From the NCBI GenBank assembly GCA_020523905.1, contig JAJAPZ010000007.1:16208-80207 (forward strand): a DNA stretch of 64,000 nt, in the 5' to 3' direction. This document shows positions 26,631 through 35,400 of this stretch, piece after piece. Both the position numbers and the translations under genes were made by a program. The notes under the pieces are model-generated. The model had not been told where the DNA came from, searched no databases, and saw only the letters and a list, made by a program, of their open reading frames with translations. How positions within the stretch are numbered: the first letter of the stretch is position 1; every line of letters begins with the position of its first letter. The DNA comes from Candidatus Obscuribacterium magneticum. Lineage in GTDB: Bacteria; Elusimicrobiota; Elusimicrobia; F11.

Positions 26631-28676
26631 ATGTGGAAAAACCATAACGTGCGGAGCTTTTTGATTTGTTTGGGTTTGACTCTCTTGGTTTTGTTGGCCT
26701 ACTTGAGAACAGGGTGGCTGGATGCCCTGGAGTTGAAGGCCATCGATTTTCGGTTTCAGTGGCGGGGAAACCGGGTGATCAACCCGGACATTGCGGTCAT
26801 TGAGATCGACGAGAAGTCCATTGATCAGCTGGGCCGCTGGCCGTGGAAGAGGGAGCAGCATGGGAGGCTTCTGGAGATCCTCAAAAAAGCCGGAGCCAAG
26901 GTGGTGGCCTTCGATACGTTGTTCACGGAAAAGGATTTGGAAAACAGAGAATCCGATCTGGCATTGGCCCGCGTCGTGAAAGAGGTGGGAAACGTCGTGT
27001 CCGCCTTTTTCTTTAAAGGAGGGATTCAGGAAGCCATGGGATTGGATCCTCTCTATCCCTATGAGCCGCTCTATTCCAACGGCCGCGTGGGCTTTGTCAA
27101 TTTGGACCCCGATACGGACGGCGTCACAAGGCGCGCGGCTCTTTTTGCCTTTGAGAAGGTGAAAGAAGGCGAGGTCCGCATCCGCCCCTCCCTGGCCGTG
27201 GCAGCCTTGGCTTTGAGCCGCCACCAATCTCTGGAAGAATTGCTGCCGGACTTGCCCGCCACCATCGACAAAGAGGATTTGAACCTCTCGCAGAACCGGC
27301 TTTTCATCAATTTCGCCTTCGATCAAAAAAGTCCCACGGGCTACGCTTACCCGATTTATTCCTATGTGGATGTGATCAAGGGAGCTGTTGACGCCGCGAA
27401 ATTATTTAAGGGAAAAATGATTTTCGTCGGGGCCACCGCCGCCGCGCTTTATGATTTGAAAGCGATTCCCTTTGTTTCGATTCATCCCGGCGTGATGGTT
27501 CACGCTAATGTGGTGGACAATCTCATCAATCGCAATTTTATACGCGAGGCCCCGGTGGAACTGACGCTTCTTTGTGTGCTGTTGATGGGCCTCTTCTTTG
27601 GATTGGTTTTGCCGCAAATCAAACCCTGGTCCAAGCTGGGGATCTTTGCCGCGGCGGTCGCCGGGTGGCTGGGCTTGAGCTTGTGGCTTTTTGCCTCCAA
27701 GAATTATGTTCTTCCCCTGGTCCCGCCTCTGGTCACCGCCGTCGGTTGTTACGGTGGCGTCATCTTTTACCGGTTGCTCATAGAAGAGCGCGAAAAACGG
27801 AAGATCAAAGGGAGCTTTAAGCAGTATCTCTCACCCAAGATCATCGACATCATCACAAAAGATCCGGCAAAGCTGAAGCTCGGCGGAGAAGAGCGCGAGG
27901 TCTCGATCTTCTTTCTCGATATCGCGGGGTTTACCACCATGTCGGAGGCCCTCAAACCGGCGCAATTGGTGGAAGTGATGAACCAATGCCTCACCGTCTT
28001 TTCGGGGCTCATTTTCAAATACGAAGGGCTCATTAACAAATATATCGGCGATTGCATCATGGCGTTCTGGAATGCTCCTATTGATCAGCCCGGCCATGCC
28101 GGCCAGGCTTGTTTGGCCGCTTTGGGTTGCATCAATGCCCTTCCGGACTTGAACCGTCAGTTGGAATCCCGGGGCCTGCCCCGGATCGACTGCCGTGTCG
28201 GCATCAACACGGGGGTGGTCGTGGTCGGGAACATGGGATCGAACGAGCGGTTTGACTACACCGTCATGGGGGATGCCGTCAATTTGGCGTCGCGCCTGGA
28301 GGGAGCCAACAAGGAGTACCATAGCCACGCCATGATTTCGGACGTGACATTCCAGCAGGCCTCAGGGGAAATTGAGGCCCGGGATCTGGACTTGATCCGC
28401 GTGAAGGGGAAGAAGGAGCCCCGGAAGGTGTTTGAGCTTCTCTGCAAGAAAGGGGAGATGTCCGAGGAGTTGCGGGAAGGGCGGGACGTGTATCACAAAG
28501 GCCTGGGGTTTTATCGGCGGCGCAATTTCCCGGAAGCCCTGAAATGTTTTGAGCAGGTGTTCGCCACCTTGCCGGATGACCACATCACGAAGGTCTATCT
28601 CGATAGGACCCAAGCTTTCATTAAGAATCCGCCGCCGGATACCTGGGACGGCGTCTTCGAAATGACGCATAAATAA
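26631..28676 (+). CDS. CHASE2-domain class III adenylate/guanylate cyclase
   Basis: An N-terminal helix (12-28) leads into a periplasmic CHASE2 sensor (about 30-300, with IAVIEIDEKSIDQLGRWPW). Three membrane helices (about 305-385) and a linker of KIKGSFKQYLSPKIIDII type follow, then the cyclase domain (about 415-600). Metal ligands D430 (FFLDIAGFT) and D474 (KYIGDCIMAFW) are present, as is K470 in the substrate-specifying place. GINTGVVVVGNMGS and YTVMGDAVNLASRLEG complete the active site, so cyclic-nucleotide synthesis is expected. A TPR-like tail (VYHKGLGFYRRRNFPEALKC) ends the chain. Its TAA supplies the first base of the palindrome that follows. Confidence 0.92.
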   Translation: MWKNHNVRSFLICLGLTLLVLLAYLRTGWLDALELKAIDFRFQWRGNRVINPDIAVIEIDEKSIDQLGRWPWKREQHGRLLEILKKAGAKVVAFDTLFTEKDLENRESDLALARVVKEVGNVVSAFFFKGGIQEAMGLDPLYPYEPLYSNGRVGFVNLDPDTDGVTRRAALFAFEKVKEGEVRIRPSLAVAALALSRHQSLEELLPDLPATIDKEDLNLSQNRLFINFAFDQKSPTGYAYPIYSYVDVIKGAVDAAKLFKGKMIFVGATAAALYDLKAIPFVSIHPGVMVHANVVDNLINRNFIREAPVELTLLCVLLMGLFFGLVLPQIKPWSKLGIFAAAVAGWLGLSLWLFASKNYVLPLVPPLVTAVGCYGGVIFYRLLIEEREKRKIKGSFKQYLSPKIIDIITKDPAKLKLGGEEREVSIFFLDIAGFTTMSEALKPAQLVEVMNQCLTVFSGLIFKYEGLINKYIGDCIMAFWNAPIDQPGHAGQACLAALGCINALPDLNRQLESRGLPRIDCRVGINTGVVVVGNMGSNERFDYTVMGDAVNLASRLEGANKEYHSHAMISDVTFQQASGEIEARDLDLIRVKGKKEPRKVFELLCKKGEMSEELREGRDVYHKGLGFYRRRNFPEALKCFEQVFATLPDDHITKVYLDRTQAFIKNPPPDTWDGVFEMTHK

Positions 28677-28766
28677 GGGGTCAGGTCTCCAGTACTAGAG
28701 AGATTGGGCTGAGATAAAAGTGGCCCATCTTTTCTTGCTCTCTCTAGTACTGGAGACTTGACCCCT
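28676..28766. repeat. Long palindromic (MITE-like) element A
   Basis: Inverted arms of 28 bp (28676-28703 and 28739-28766) with a single mismatch flank a 35-base loop. The ends read AGGGGTCA(G/A)GTC, shared with element B at 30373. The element fills the whole gap between two convergent genes and overlaps both stop codons. No transposase lies inside. It could serve as a bidirectional terminator. Confidence 0.85.
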
Positions 28767-29580
28767 AGTAATGCCCCAGCGTCCCATCTCGCTGGGATCG
28801 GTGCAGCGCGATTTTGAAGACGTAAATTCCAACCGGCCAAATCACCAGCGTAAAACCAGCCAGATAAATGAGGTTGTATCCAATCTCATTAAATCCCGCG
28901 TTGTTGAGAAGGCTCTGCCTTAACGCCGCCAGGGCGTGGGTCATCGGGATCCAGTCCGAGATGGATTTGATCCAATCGGGGAGGATTTGCACGGGAAAAT
29001 AGACGCCTCCCAAGAGTTCGCTGGCCGTTGCAATCAGCCAGGCCACGGGATTTCCCTTTTTAAAACGCAGGATGAAGGCCGCCGCCAGGATGCCCAGTCC
29101 CATGAAAGAGGAGATCGTCAAAAAGAGGGCGGCCAAGGCCGGGAGGATGTGGGCTTGAGGCAGAACGAGTCCGAACACGAAGACGCCCAGCGTAAAGTAG
29201 AGAAGGACCTCGAGCGTTGTGTAGAGAAAGTCCCACAGGGCCGAGCCGGCGAGAAACGTAGTGATATTGATGGGGTTGACCAGCACCGATTCCAGGGTCC
29301 CAAGGTATTGTTCCTGCCGCAGGGATTGCGCGAAAGAATTGAGTCCGATCGATTGGTAGGTGGAAAAAGCGAGACCAATGATAACGAAGGGGAAGTAAGA
29401 TCCACCGTAATTGGAAAACAGATGTGACGGGCCGGCGTCAATCAGTTTGGCCACAAAGTAGAAGGTCGCCGCGTTGAAAAAGACGCTGGCCATGTCCAGG
29501 AAAAACGCCAGGCGGTAGCTCAGGGTTTGCCGGGCATCCCTTTTGAGAAAAGCGTAAAGAACCCGGCCGTTAAGAATCAC
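28765..29580 (-). CDS. ABC-2 type transporter permease
   Basis: 271 residues with six hydrophobic segments in the ABC-2 arrangement: a cytoplasmic start (LKRDARQTLSYRLAFFLD), YFPFVIIGLAFSTYQSIG, the amphipathic SLRQEQYLGTLESVLVNP coupling region, ILAAAFILRFKKGNPVAWL, and SELLGGVYFPVQILPDWIKS near the end. This last pattern is typical of drug/polysaccharide-type ABC-2 exporters. It overlaps the ATPase gene upstream by 11 bases, so the two are co-translated. The exported substrate is unknown. Confidence 0.9.
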   Translation of the reverse strand: MILNGRVLYAFLKRDARQTLSYRLAFFLDMASVFFNAATFYFVAKLIDAGPSHLFSNYGGSYFPFVIIGLAFSTYQSIGLNSFAQSLRQEQYLGTLESVLVNPINITTFLAGSALWDFLYTTLEVLLYFTLGVFVFGLVLPQAHILPALAALFLTISSFMGLGILAAAFILRFKKGNPVAWLIATASELLGGVYFPVQILPDWIKSISDWIPMTHALAALRQSLLNNAGFNEIGYNLIYLAGFTLVIWPVGIYVFKIALHRSQRDGTLGHY

Positions 29581-30346
29581 TTTTCTCCTCCCAGGCGATG
29601 GTTTTTAAATAAAGCTCTTCGACCGTTGCGTGTTGGAGCTCTTTGTTGAGTTCCCGCGAATCGATGGTTTTAACGATCTCTCCTTTGTTGAGGATGATGA
29701 GGACATCCGCCAGACGCCGGGCTTCTTCCAAGAGATGCGTCGATAGGAGAACCGTCTTTTTATGGATCCTTGTGATGTGGTCTTTGAGGAGGCGTCTTAG
29801 GCGCAAAACGGTATGGGGATCGAGGTTGCGGAAGGGTTCATCCAGAACAAGGACGGAGGGGTTGTGAAGAAGCGCCCGCATGAGGCCTATTTTCTGGCGC
29901 CCCCCGCCGGAGACACGGAGCATCCTCTGGTCCAGATCGTCGTGCAGATCCAGTTGAATGGCGAGATTGCCGATGAGGCGCTGCATTTCGGAGGTGGGGA
30001 TATTTTGGAGGGTGGCAAAAAACTCCAGGTTTTGTCGACCGCTCAGGCGTCCGTAGAAGCCGCTTCGGTCCTCCGCCGGCATCCAGCCGATGTGGGAGCG
30101 CGCCGCCAAGGGTTGTGTTCTCATATCATACCCCATGACCGAGACAGACCCCTCCGTCGGTTCCAGGAGACCCGCGACGGATTTAAGGAGTGTTGTTTTC
30201 CCGGATCCGTTGGGGCCCAGGAGGCAGACGATGTGTCCCAGGGTCACCTGAAGGGAGATGTTTTTGACGGCGTCGGGCGCCCCTTTTTTGTGGGAATATC
30301 GTTTGGTGAGGTTTTTTACATCGATGGCAATGGGGACGGCTTCCAT
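29570..30346 (-). CDS. ABC transporter ATPase
   Basis: A standard 258-residue nucleotide-binding subunit: Walker A GPNGSGKT (44-51), a signature written VSGGGRQK (145-152) in place of LSGGQ, Walker B VLVLDEP (165-171) and the H-loop LLSTHLLEEARRLADV. The Q-loop region reads IGWMPAEDRSGFYGRLSGRQ, carrying Pro-Ala-Glu in place of the more usual Gln, as in some ABC-2 exporters. It precedes and overlaps the permease gene. Together they should form an ATP-driven exporter in the inner membrane. Confidence 0.92.
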   Translation of the reverse strand: MEAVPIAIDVKNLTKRYSHKKGAPDAVKNISLQVTLGHIVCLLGPNGSGKTTLLKSVAGLLEPTEGSVSVMGYDMRTQPLAARSHIGWMPAEDRSGFYGRLSGRQNLEFFATLQNIPTSEMQRLIGNLAIQLDLHDDLDQRMLRVSGGGRQKIGLMRALLHNPSVLVLDEPFRNLDPHTVLRLRRLLKDHITRIHKKTVLLSTHLLEEARRLADVLIILNKGEIVKTIDSRELNKELQHATVEELYLKTIAWEEKSDS

Positions 30347-30372
30347 ACCCGCCCATTGTGGTAAACAACGCT

Positions 30373-30462
30373 GAAGGGGTCAAGTCGCGACATACGACAT
30401 TTTTTTAGATGTTAAAGGAGTCACGTGTGAAAAAATGTCGTATGTCGCGACTTGACCCCTTC
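30373..30462. repeat. Long palindromic (MITE-like) element B
   Basis: A perfect 33-bp inverted repeat (30373-30405 and 30430-30462) around a 24-base loop. The ends read GAAGGGGTCAAGTC, the same terminus as element A, but the inner part (GCGACATACGACATTTTTT) is unrelated. It lies between the stop of one minus-strand gene (30466) and the start of the next (30346), so transcripts would cross it or end in it. Each arm runs into a T/A tract at the loop side. Confidence 0.88.
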
Positions 30463-30465
30463 ACT

Positions 30466-31017
30466 TCACCTTATCTGGAAGTGGACGGGAGAGACGAGGG
30501 CGTTGGATTTGACGCCGGCGTTACGGGTGTAAACGACGAGGAAGACTTTCAGATGGGCGGACGAAGGGCATATGTCAGCCGGGATGTCGTAAAGGGTTGA
30601 GTACACGTAGTCCTGCCCCGGGGCGATCGGGGTATTGTAGACCGGCGACAGGGGCGCCCCTGGAAGGCGGCTGCCGTAGGAGTACGTTTTACCGGTGCAT
30701 TCCATTCCGTCGGAATGAAGAGACGACTGGATTTCCACGCGAGACGGGGATTCATTGGTCAGGTTTTTAATCCGGATCCGGTAGGTGAGGGGCTTTCCCT
30801 TCTCGTATATGTATTCTCCTCTATTGGAGATGGATGAGAAGTTATCAAATTCCACCCACGCGCCAAGCCCCTGGAATTCGCCCACATAAATGGGATGGCT
30901 CGCTCCATAGGAGATGGCCACCAGAACCATTTCCATTAATATAAGGCCCGTCCAAAGGAGCCAGCGGGCCCGCGGCGTCGAATTGGCTTTCATCGGGGTG
31001 TCTGTCATCTCGCCCAT
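30466..31017 (-). CDS. Hypothetical membrane-anchored exported protein
   Basis: I take the ATG at 31017 (product starts MGEMTDTPMKANSTPRARW); the ATG at 31008 is equally possible, and the longest frame (from 31062) adds an unlikely basic stretch. One hydrophobic helix (LLWTGLILMEMVLVAISYG) acts as an uncleaved anchor. The rest (about 150 residues) is beta-rich: VEFDNFSSISNRGEYIYEKG, LTYRIRIKNLTNESPSRVEI, and a C-terminal LKVFLVVYTRNAGV. It resembles Ig-like or DUF-type periplasmic domains, but I recognise no family. Divergent from the FecR-domain gene. Confidence 0.6.
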   Translation of the reverse strand: MGEMTDTPMKANSTPRARWLLWTGLILMEMVLVAISYGASHPIYVGEFQGLGAWVEFDNFSSISNRGEYIYEKGKPLTYRIRIKNLTNESPSRVEIQSSLHSDGMECTGKTYSYGSRLPGAPLSPVYNTPIAPGQDYVYSTLYDIPADICPSSAHLKVFLVVYTRNAGVKSNALVSPVHFQIR

Positions 31018-31125
31018 AGCAATCTTTAGTTTAACGGGAGGCCCATGACAGGCCTGTGGCATTTCAAAGACAAATTAAGGAAAATGGAACACGTCGGTGC
31101 CATTTTTAGAAGGGAGGTTTTATTT

Positions 31126-32070
31126 ATGCGTAAATTTCAGATCGTTTTCGTATTGACTGTTTTCGGCCTATCCCTCAGGGGATCTCGAGCGGCCGAGGTG
31201 ATACCCGCTGAAGAATTCCATGTCACGCTGGCGGAAGGGCGGGCGGGTCTCGTTCCGGCCGATGCAAGGAAAGCGTCTCCGGCGCGGAAAGGGATTCTGA
31301 TTTTGCCGGGAGACCGCCTGATCACTGGGAAGAACGGGCGGGTTCAGATGGCGACCCGAGAGGGAAGCGTGTTGGAAATCCGGGAAGAGTCGAATCTCCT
31401 GGTGGAAGAAATTTCCGACCGGACAAAAATGTTTTTCCTCAAAGTGGGGAAGTTATTGGGTCGGATTGCCTCCCTTAAAGAGAGGAAGAATAAATCTCCC
31501 TACCGCATCCGCACCCCGGTGGTTTTGGCCTGCGCTCGGGGGACGGAGCTGGCCCTTAACGTCGACGAAAATCAAGAGCTTCAGGCCGGCGTCATGGAGG
31601 GCGAAGTCGAATTTGAAAAAGAGAGGATTGAGGAGGAGCCGGCTGAAGAGTTGAAGCCTGTCGAGGTGCTTTCTTCCGCAACAGTGACCTCCTCCACCGC
31701 TGCAGAAGTGGCACCCGAAGGAACGGCTCCGGAAGGTCCTTCGAAAGTCGTCGTCGGAAAATCCGAAGGACTCATCGCAAACCCGGGGAAACCGATTGTC
31801 AAGACGAACGAAATCCCGCCTTTGCTTGTGAGTTCGCTTGATTGGTTTAAGCAAATCCGTGAACAGATCCCAACCCTTAAGGAAGAATGGAAAGCTCTCG
31901 ATTATCCCAGCCGGATGAAGCTTCGCCAGGGAGTGTTGAGAGAAAACATCACCTGGGAAGTGCCGAAGAAATTAGGTCTGGATCTCGAGCCGCCTTCCAA
32001 GCAACTTGAGAAGAAACCAAGTCCCGCGCGCATTGCTCCGCCCAAACGCGACATTCCCAAACCTCGCTGA
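31126..32070 (+). CDS. FecR-domain exported protein
   Basis: ATG 31126 follows GGGAGG; the signal peptide ends near residue 24 (SRAAE). The FecR core is clear: ILILPGDRLITGKNGRVQMA, EGSVLEIREESNLLVEE, FFLKVGKLLGRIASLKERK, then RIRTPVVLACARGTELALNV, the conserved TP-x(n)-RGTE step of the family. After a Glu-rich and Ser/Thr/Pro-rich linker (about 195-250) comes a helical, basic C-terminus (WFKQIREQIPTLKEEWKALD). Stand-alone FecR-domain proteins bind or present surface structures in the periplasm. It is the last gene before the giant reading frame on the same strand, which suggests but does not prove partnership. Confidence 0.85.
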   Translation: MRKFQIVFVLTVFGLSLRGSRAAEVIPAEEFHVTLAEGRAGLVPADARKASPARKGILILPGDRLITGKNGRVQMATREGSVLEIREESNLLVEEISDRTKMFFLKVGKLLGRIASLKERKNKSPYRIRTPVVLACARGTELALNVDENQELQAGVMEGEVEFEKERIEEEPAEELKPVEVLSSATVTSSTAAEVAPEGTAPEGPSKVVVGKSEGLIANPGKPIVKTNEIPPLLVSSLDWFKQIREQIPTLKEEWKALDYPSRMKLRQGVLRENITWEVPKKLGLDLEPPSKQLEKKPSPARIAPPKRDIPKPR

Positions 32071-32073
32071 CAT

Positions 32074-32195
32074 ATCATCCCAACGAAAGCCGGTGTCCAG
32101 ATGCCCGTCATTCCGGCGAAAGCCGGAATCCAGGCTTTGAACTCGTATTTTAAAGAATGTTTAAGATCTGGACCCCTGCTTTCGCAGGGGTGACG
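32074..32195. repeat. Dispersed palindromic element, copy 3 (with an extra half)
   Basis: A decayed half unit (ATCATCCCAACGAAAGCCGG from 32074) precedes a complete pair, CGTCATTCCGGCGAAAGCC (32106) and GCTTTCGCAGGGGTGACG (to 32195). The element starts four bases after the FecR gene stop. Between its end and the regulatory array (32196-32288) lies an unremarkable stretch with no open frame of note. Confidence 0.8.
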
Positions 32196-32288
32196 ACATT
32201 ATTGTAACACGGCCTGACTGCTGCGCCCTACACGCACATAAGGCGTGGATGTCATGTTGCGACCCACCCGAATACGTCCCCGTAATTC

Positions 32289-32364
32289 TTAATAGCTTTT
32301 TAACCCCGCCTTAAGGCTAACTTAATACTCCCCGTTTACAATTTGTTTACAGCCAATTTATAAC
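32289..32364 (+). promoter_or_regulatory. PhoB/PhoP-like repeat array and promoter of the giant gene
   Basis: TTAA hexamers begin at 32289 (TTAATA), 32300 (TTAACC), 32311 (TTAAGG) and 32322 (TTAATA), exactly 11 bp apart. After a 13-bp step a second series follows: TTTACA 32335, TTTACA 32346, TTTATA 32357, again 11 bp apart. A sigma-70-like promoter is embedded: TTTACA (32335-32340), 18 bases, TATAAC (32359-32364). The last part, TTTACAATTTGTTTACAG, matches 16 of 18 bases with TTTACAACTTGTTAACAG before the PorV-like gene (8872). Control by an OmpR/PhoB-family regulator is inferred. The start codon lies about 57 bases past the predicted transcription start, with only a distant AAAGGGGA. Confidence 0.62.
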
Positions 32365-32427
32365 AGAGATTTCACTGACTTATCACGGGGTGTAATTAAG
32401 ATAAAGGGGAAATAGCAACGAAACGCC

Positions 32428-35400
32428 ATGAACCCACGCGCCAAGGATAAAATACGTAAATTCATAGCGATTTTGGTAGCGGTTGCCCAGCTCCAAACGC
32501 AGGTGGCTTTTGCCGGCTTGCCGGGAACGATGGGCCTCCCTCCCGGATTCGATAAACTTCCCTTCGCCACCAAGTCCCTCGCCAAAAAACTTCTCTCCCA
32601 AGGCCTCGTTCTCTTCCGATCCCTCCCTTACTACCAGTTTCTCGAACCCCAGAGAAAGTCGGATCTGCCGGAAGAGTCGCGGACGACCCCGGAACAGGCC
32701 TTGAGCCGCGACGAAAAGCAGATGAGCCTCTTGAGACAGCTGGAGGAGCTCCAGATCTTCCAGCAGGAGACCTTCAAGAACCGTCCGAAACTCCCCAACA
32801 CCCCCATTGAGATCCTGGATGGCATCTCCACCTACAAGCTGAACGTCAATATCGCCAAAGAGATGAAGAAGGTCTACGAGGGCCGGGCTCAATCCGAAAA
32901 GGAAATGAAAGAGGAGCTCGCATCCATGAAAAAAGCCATCAACGGCGCCGGCGGGTCCGTGCGCACCGAAAAAGACGGCTCCCACTCCTTCTTCCTTCAT
33001 GGTCTCATGGTGGCCAACCGGGGAGCAAAGTATCTGGATGGAAACGGCCAGATCACCATCGTCGACACCCGCCGCATCAAGTACGACAAAGAGAAAAAGC
33101 TCCAGCGGGGCACCACCCGTATTTCCAAAGACAGCCTGGGGAATGTCTCCGTCACGGTGCGGTCGGACATCGAATACACCGATGACTCCAACCCCCACGG
33201 CAAGCAGATTGTGACCTCCTACAAAGACACGATCATGGATCCCAACGGGAACGTGCAGATTGTCGAGCGCGACAACATCAAATACCTGGAAGGGGCCGGG
33301 GTGGAGAAAAAGCAGCGCGGCCAGTTTGAGGTCTCCTACGACGAAGTCCGGACCGATTCCTTCAACAACAAGACGACGAAACGCTGGGAAAACGGCGCCT
33401 ATGTGAAACTCGGCGAGGAGTGGTACCTCACCGGCTACGATCAAAAAGAGACCGATGCCGACAAAAATACCAACCTCATCCACTGGCGCAGCGGCACCTA
33501 TGCCTTTAACCCCAATTACAAGAAATACAAGACCATCAACTCCACCCGCCAGGAATATCTCCTCACCGGTTATGTGCAAGAGGTCACCGATCCCAAAGGG
33601 TTAAAGCGGACGGAAGTGTGGTCCGATGGAACCTACGACAGCCGCGACAATCTCGTATCTTTCGACCAGAGAGACTTAAACGCCGCGGGGGAACTCCCCA
33701 CCCTCATCCAATTCCGCAACGGTCGGTTCGACGCGTGGGGCCGTCAGATCGGCTATGAACGGAAGGAAACCAATGCCGACGGCTCTTACGTCAAAACGGT
33801 CCGATTGGACACCACCTACAACAAGCTCGGCGATGTGACCTCGTACTCCGACCGGATTGAAGGTTCGGACGGATCGCGCTATCGCGTGGACCGCTTTGGG
33901 ATTGATTACAACCGGAAGCGCCAGCAGGTCGCTTACAAACAAACCACCATCGGTGAAGAGGGTCGGGTGACCTCGGTCACCTGGTCGGCCCTCCAGGAAG
34001 GTTTGAACAAGGAAGCGATTGCCGGGCCGGGCGAGAAGGGTTACGACGAGAATGGCCGACTTAAGGGGTATGAGGAAACCACCGAGGTCGACGGCCTCGT
34101 CATGGCCCGTCTTGTGACCGACATCACCTACGTGAAAGGGGATCAGGCCAGCTCCAAGGAGGTCACTCACACAACGGGACTCATGAACGGCGAGGATGTG
34201 GACGTCACCCGGACCGTCGACACCCAGCGCCTTTCCACCTCCTGCGGCAAAGATGGCGATGCCGCGGACTGCAGCGACGAGGGGGCCCAGGTGATTGCCT
34301 ATGTCGACCGGGTCACCGATTGGGGCATCGATAACAGGAGCAAAACCATCCTCCGCGACTTGCTCATGGAGATTGTCCGGAATTCGATCACCGTGGAGGG
34401 ATTTTTTGAGAGGAAGACCACCACGGGAGGCTCCCAGCGGCGCGACGCCGGCCAGGATGATTCGGAAATCATCAACACGGTGAACACCACCCTCCAGACC
34501 AACACGGTCTACGGGGGTAGCGGCCGCGTGAACAGCTATACCCAAGTCACGACGGATTCCACAAATCCGGAGAAAGTCACCACCAGCCGATTCTCCCATC
34601 TTCTCTACAACCCGGCGGGCCAGCTGATCCAATCCCTTGAGCAAGCCCGCATTTCCTTCTTGAATGATCTGAACGATGTGAAGGATGGCGACCGGGGTTA
34701 CGACATGGAAACCGAGCGGTCCAAAATCGCCTACGACGCCTTTAATCGCATATCCGATGTTCACACGGTCACCCGGACGATGACGCGTGAAACGGATATC
34801 ACCACCGTCGCCGACCGGACCAACGTGACCTATAACGGAATGGGAGACGTCGCCCGCTACACGGAACAAGTGGTGACCAACAGCACTCCCGGTTTGACCG
34901 AAACGACCCATTGGCAGGGAAAAGACTACAGCGCCCTGGGCCGGCTGCGGGAGTCGGTCCAAGAAGTGCAAAGTACGGGTGTCGACGAGCAAGGTTTTCG
35001 GTTGGATTCGTTGAGGTCCATCCATACCTCCGGCATGCAGTACGACGACCGGAACCGCCTGATCGGTTACAGGGAGGTGATCCGTAGTTCCGATGCTCCC
35101 GGCGTGACAACGACCCATACCGTGGGAGATCCTCAAACTGGCGAAGCGGGAATCTTCTACGACACCCGCGATCATCAGTTGGTGTTAAAAGAGGTGACCG
35201 TTCGTGAAGGGGTGGGCGTGCAGGAACAAACGATCACCGAAAGGAATATGTGGCAGGTCGTGATCGATGAGGCTGGCATATTGCGGGGGTATACGGAGGT
35301 TACCGAAACCTTATCGGACCCCGACGATTTGGTGACCACAAATGTGATCTCCAACATCCTTTGGTCGGATTGGGGAATGAATGAGCAGATCCGATCCCGC

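Noticed and set aside
26019..27326. 435-codon minus-strand frame across uxs and the cyclase gene
   Set aside because: It overlaps two well-supported genes whose catalytic motifs are intact on the plus strand.
28765..30346. ABC pair as the exporter of the giant protein (type I secretion)
   Set aside because: This is an ABC-2 exporter, with separate permease and no membrane-fusion protein, and the giant protein has an N-terminal Sec signal.
22003..32195. CRISPR array
   Set aside because: The three similar repeats are several kilobases apart, internally palindromic in pairs, and without spacers or cas genes.
33676..35175. Long minus-strand open frame (about 500 codons) opposite the giant gene, and many more such frames to 63945
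   Set aside because: They lie antisense in a fixed register to the giant frame, lack ribosome-binding sites and signal peptides, and have repeat-derived compositions (GH/IG-rich). They arise from its codon bias.
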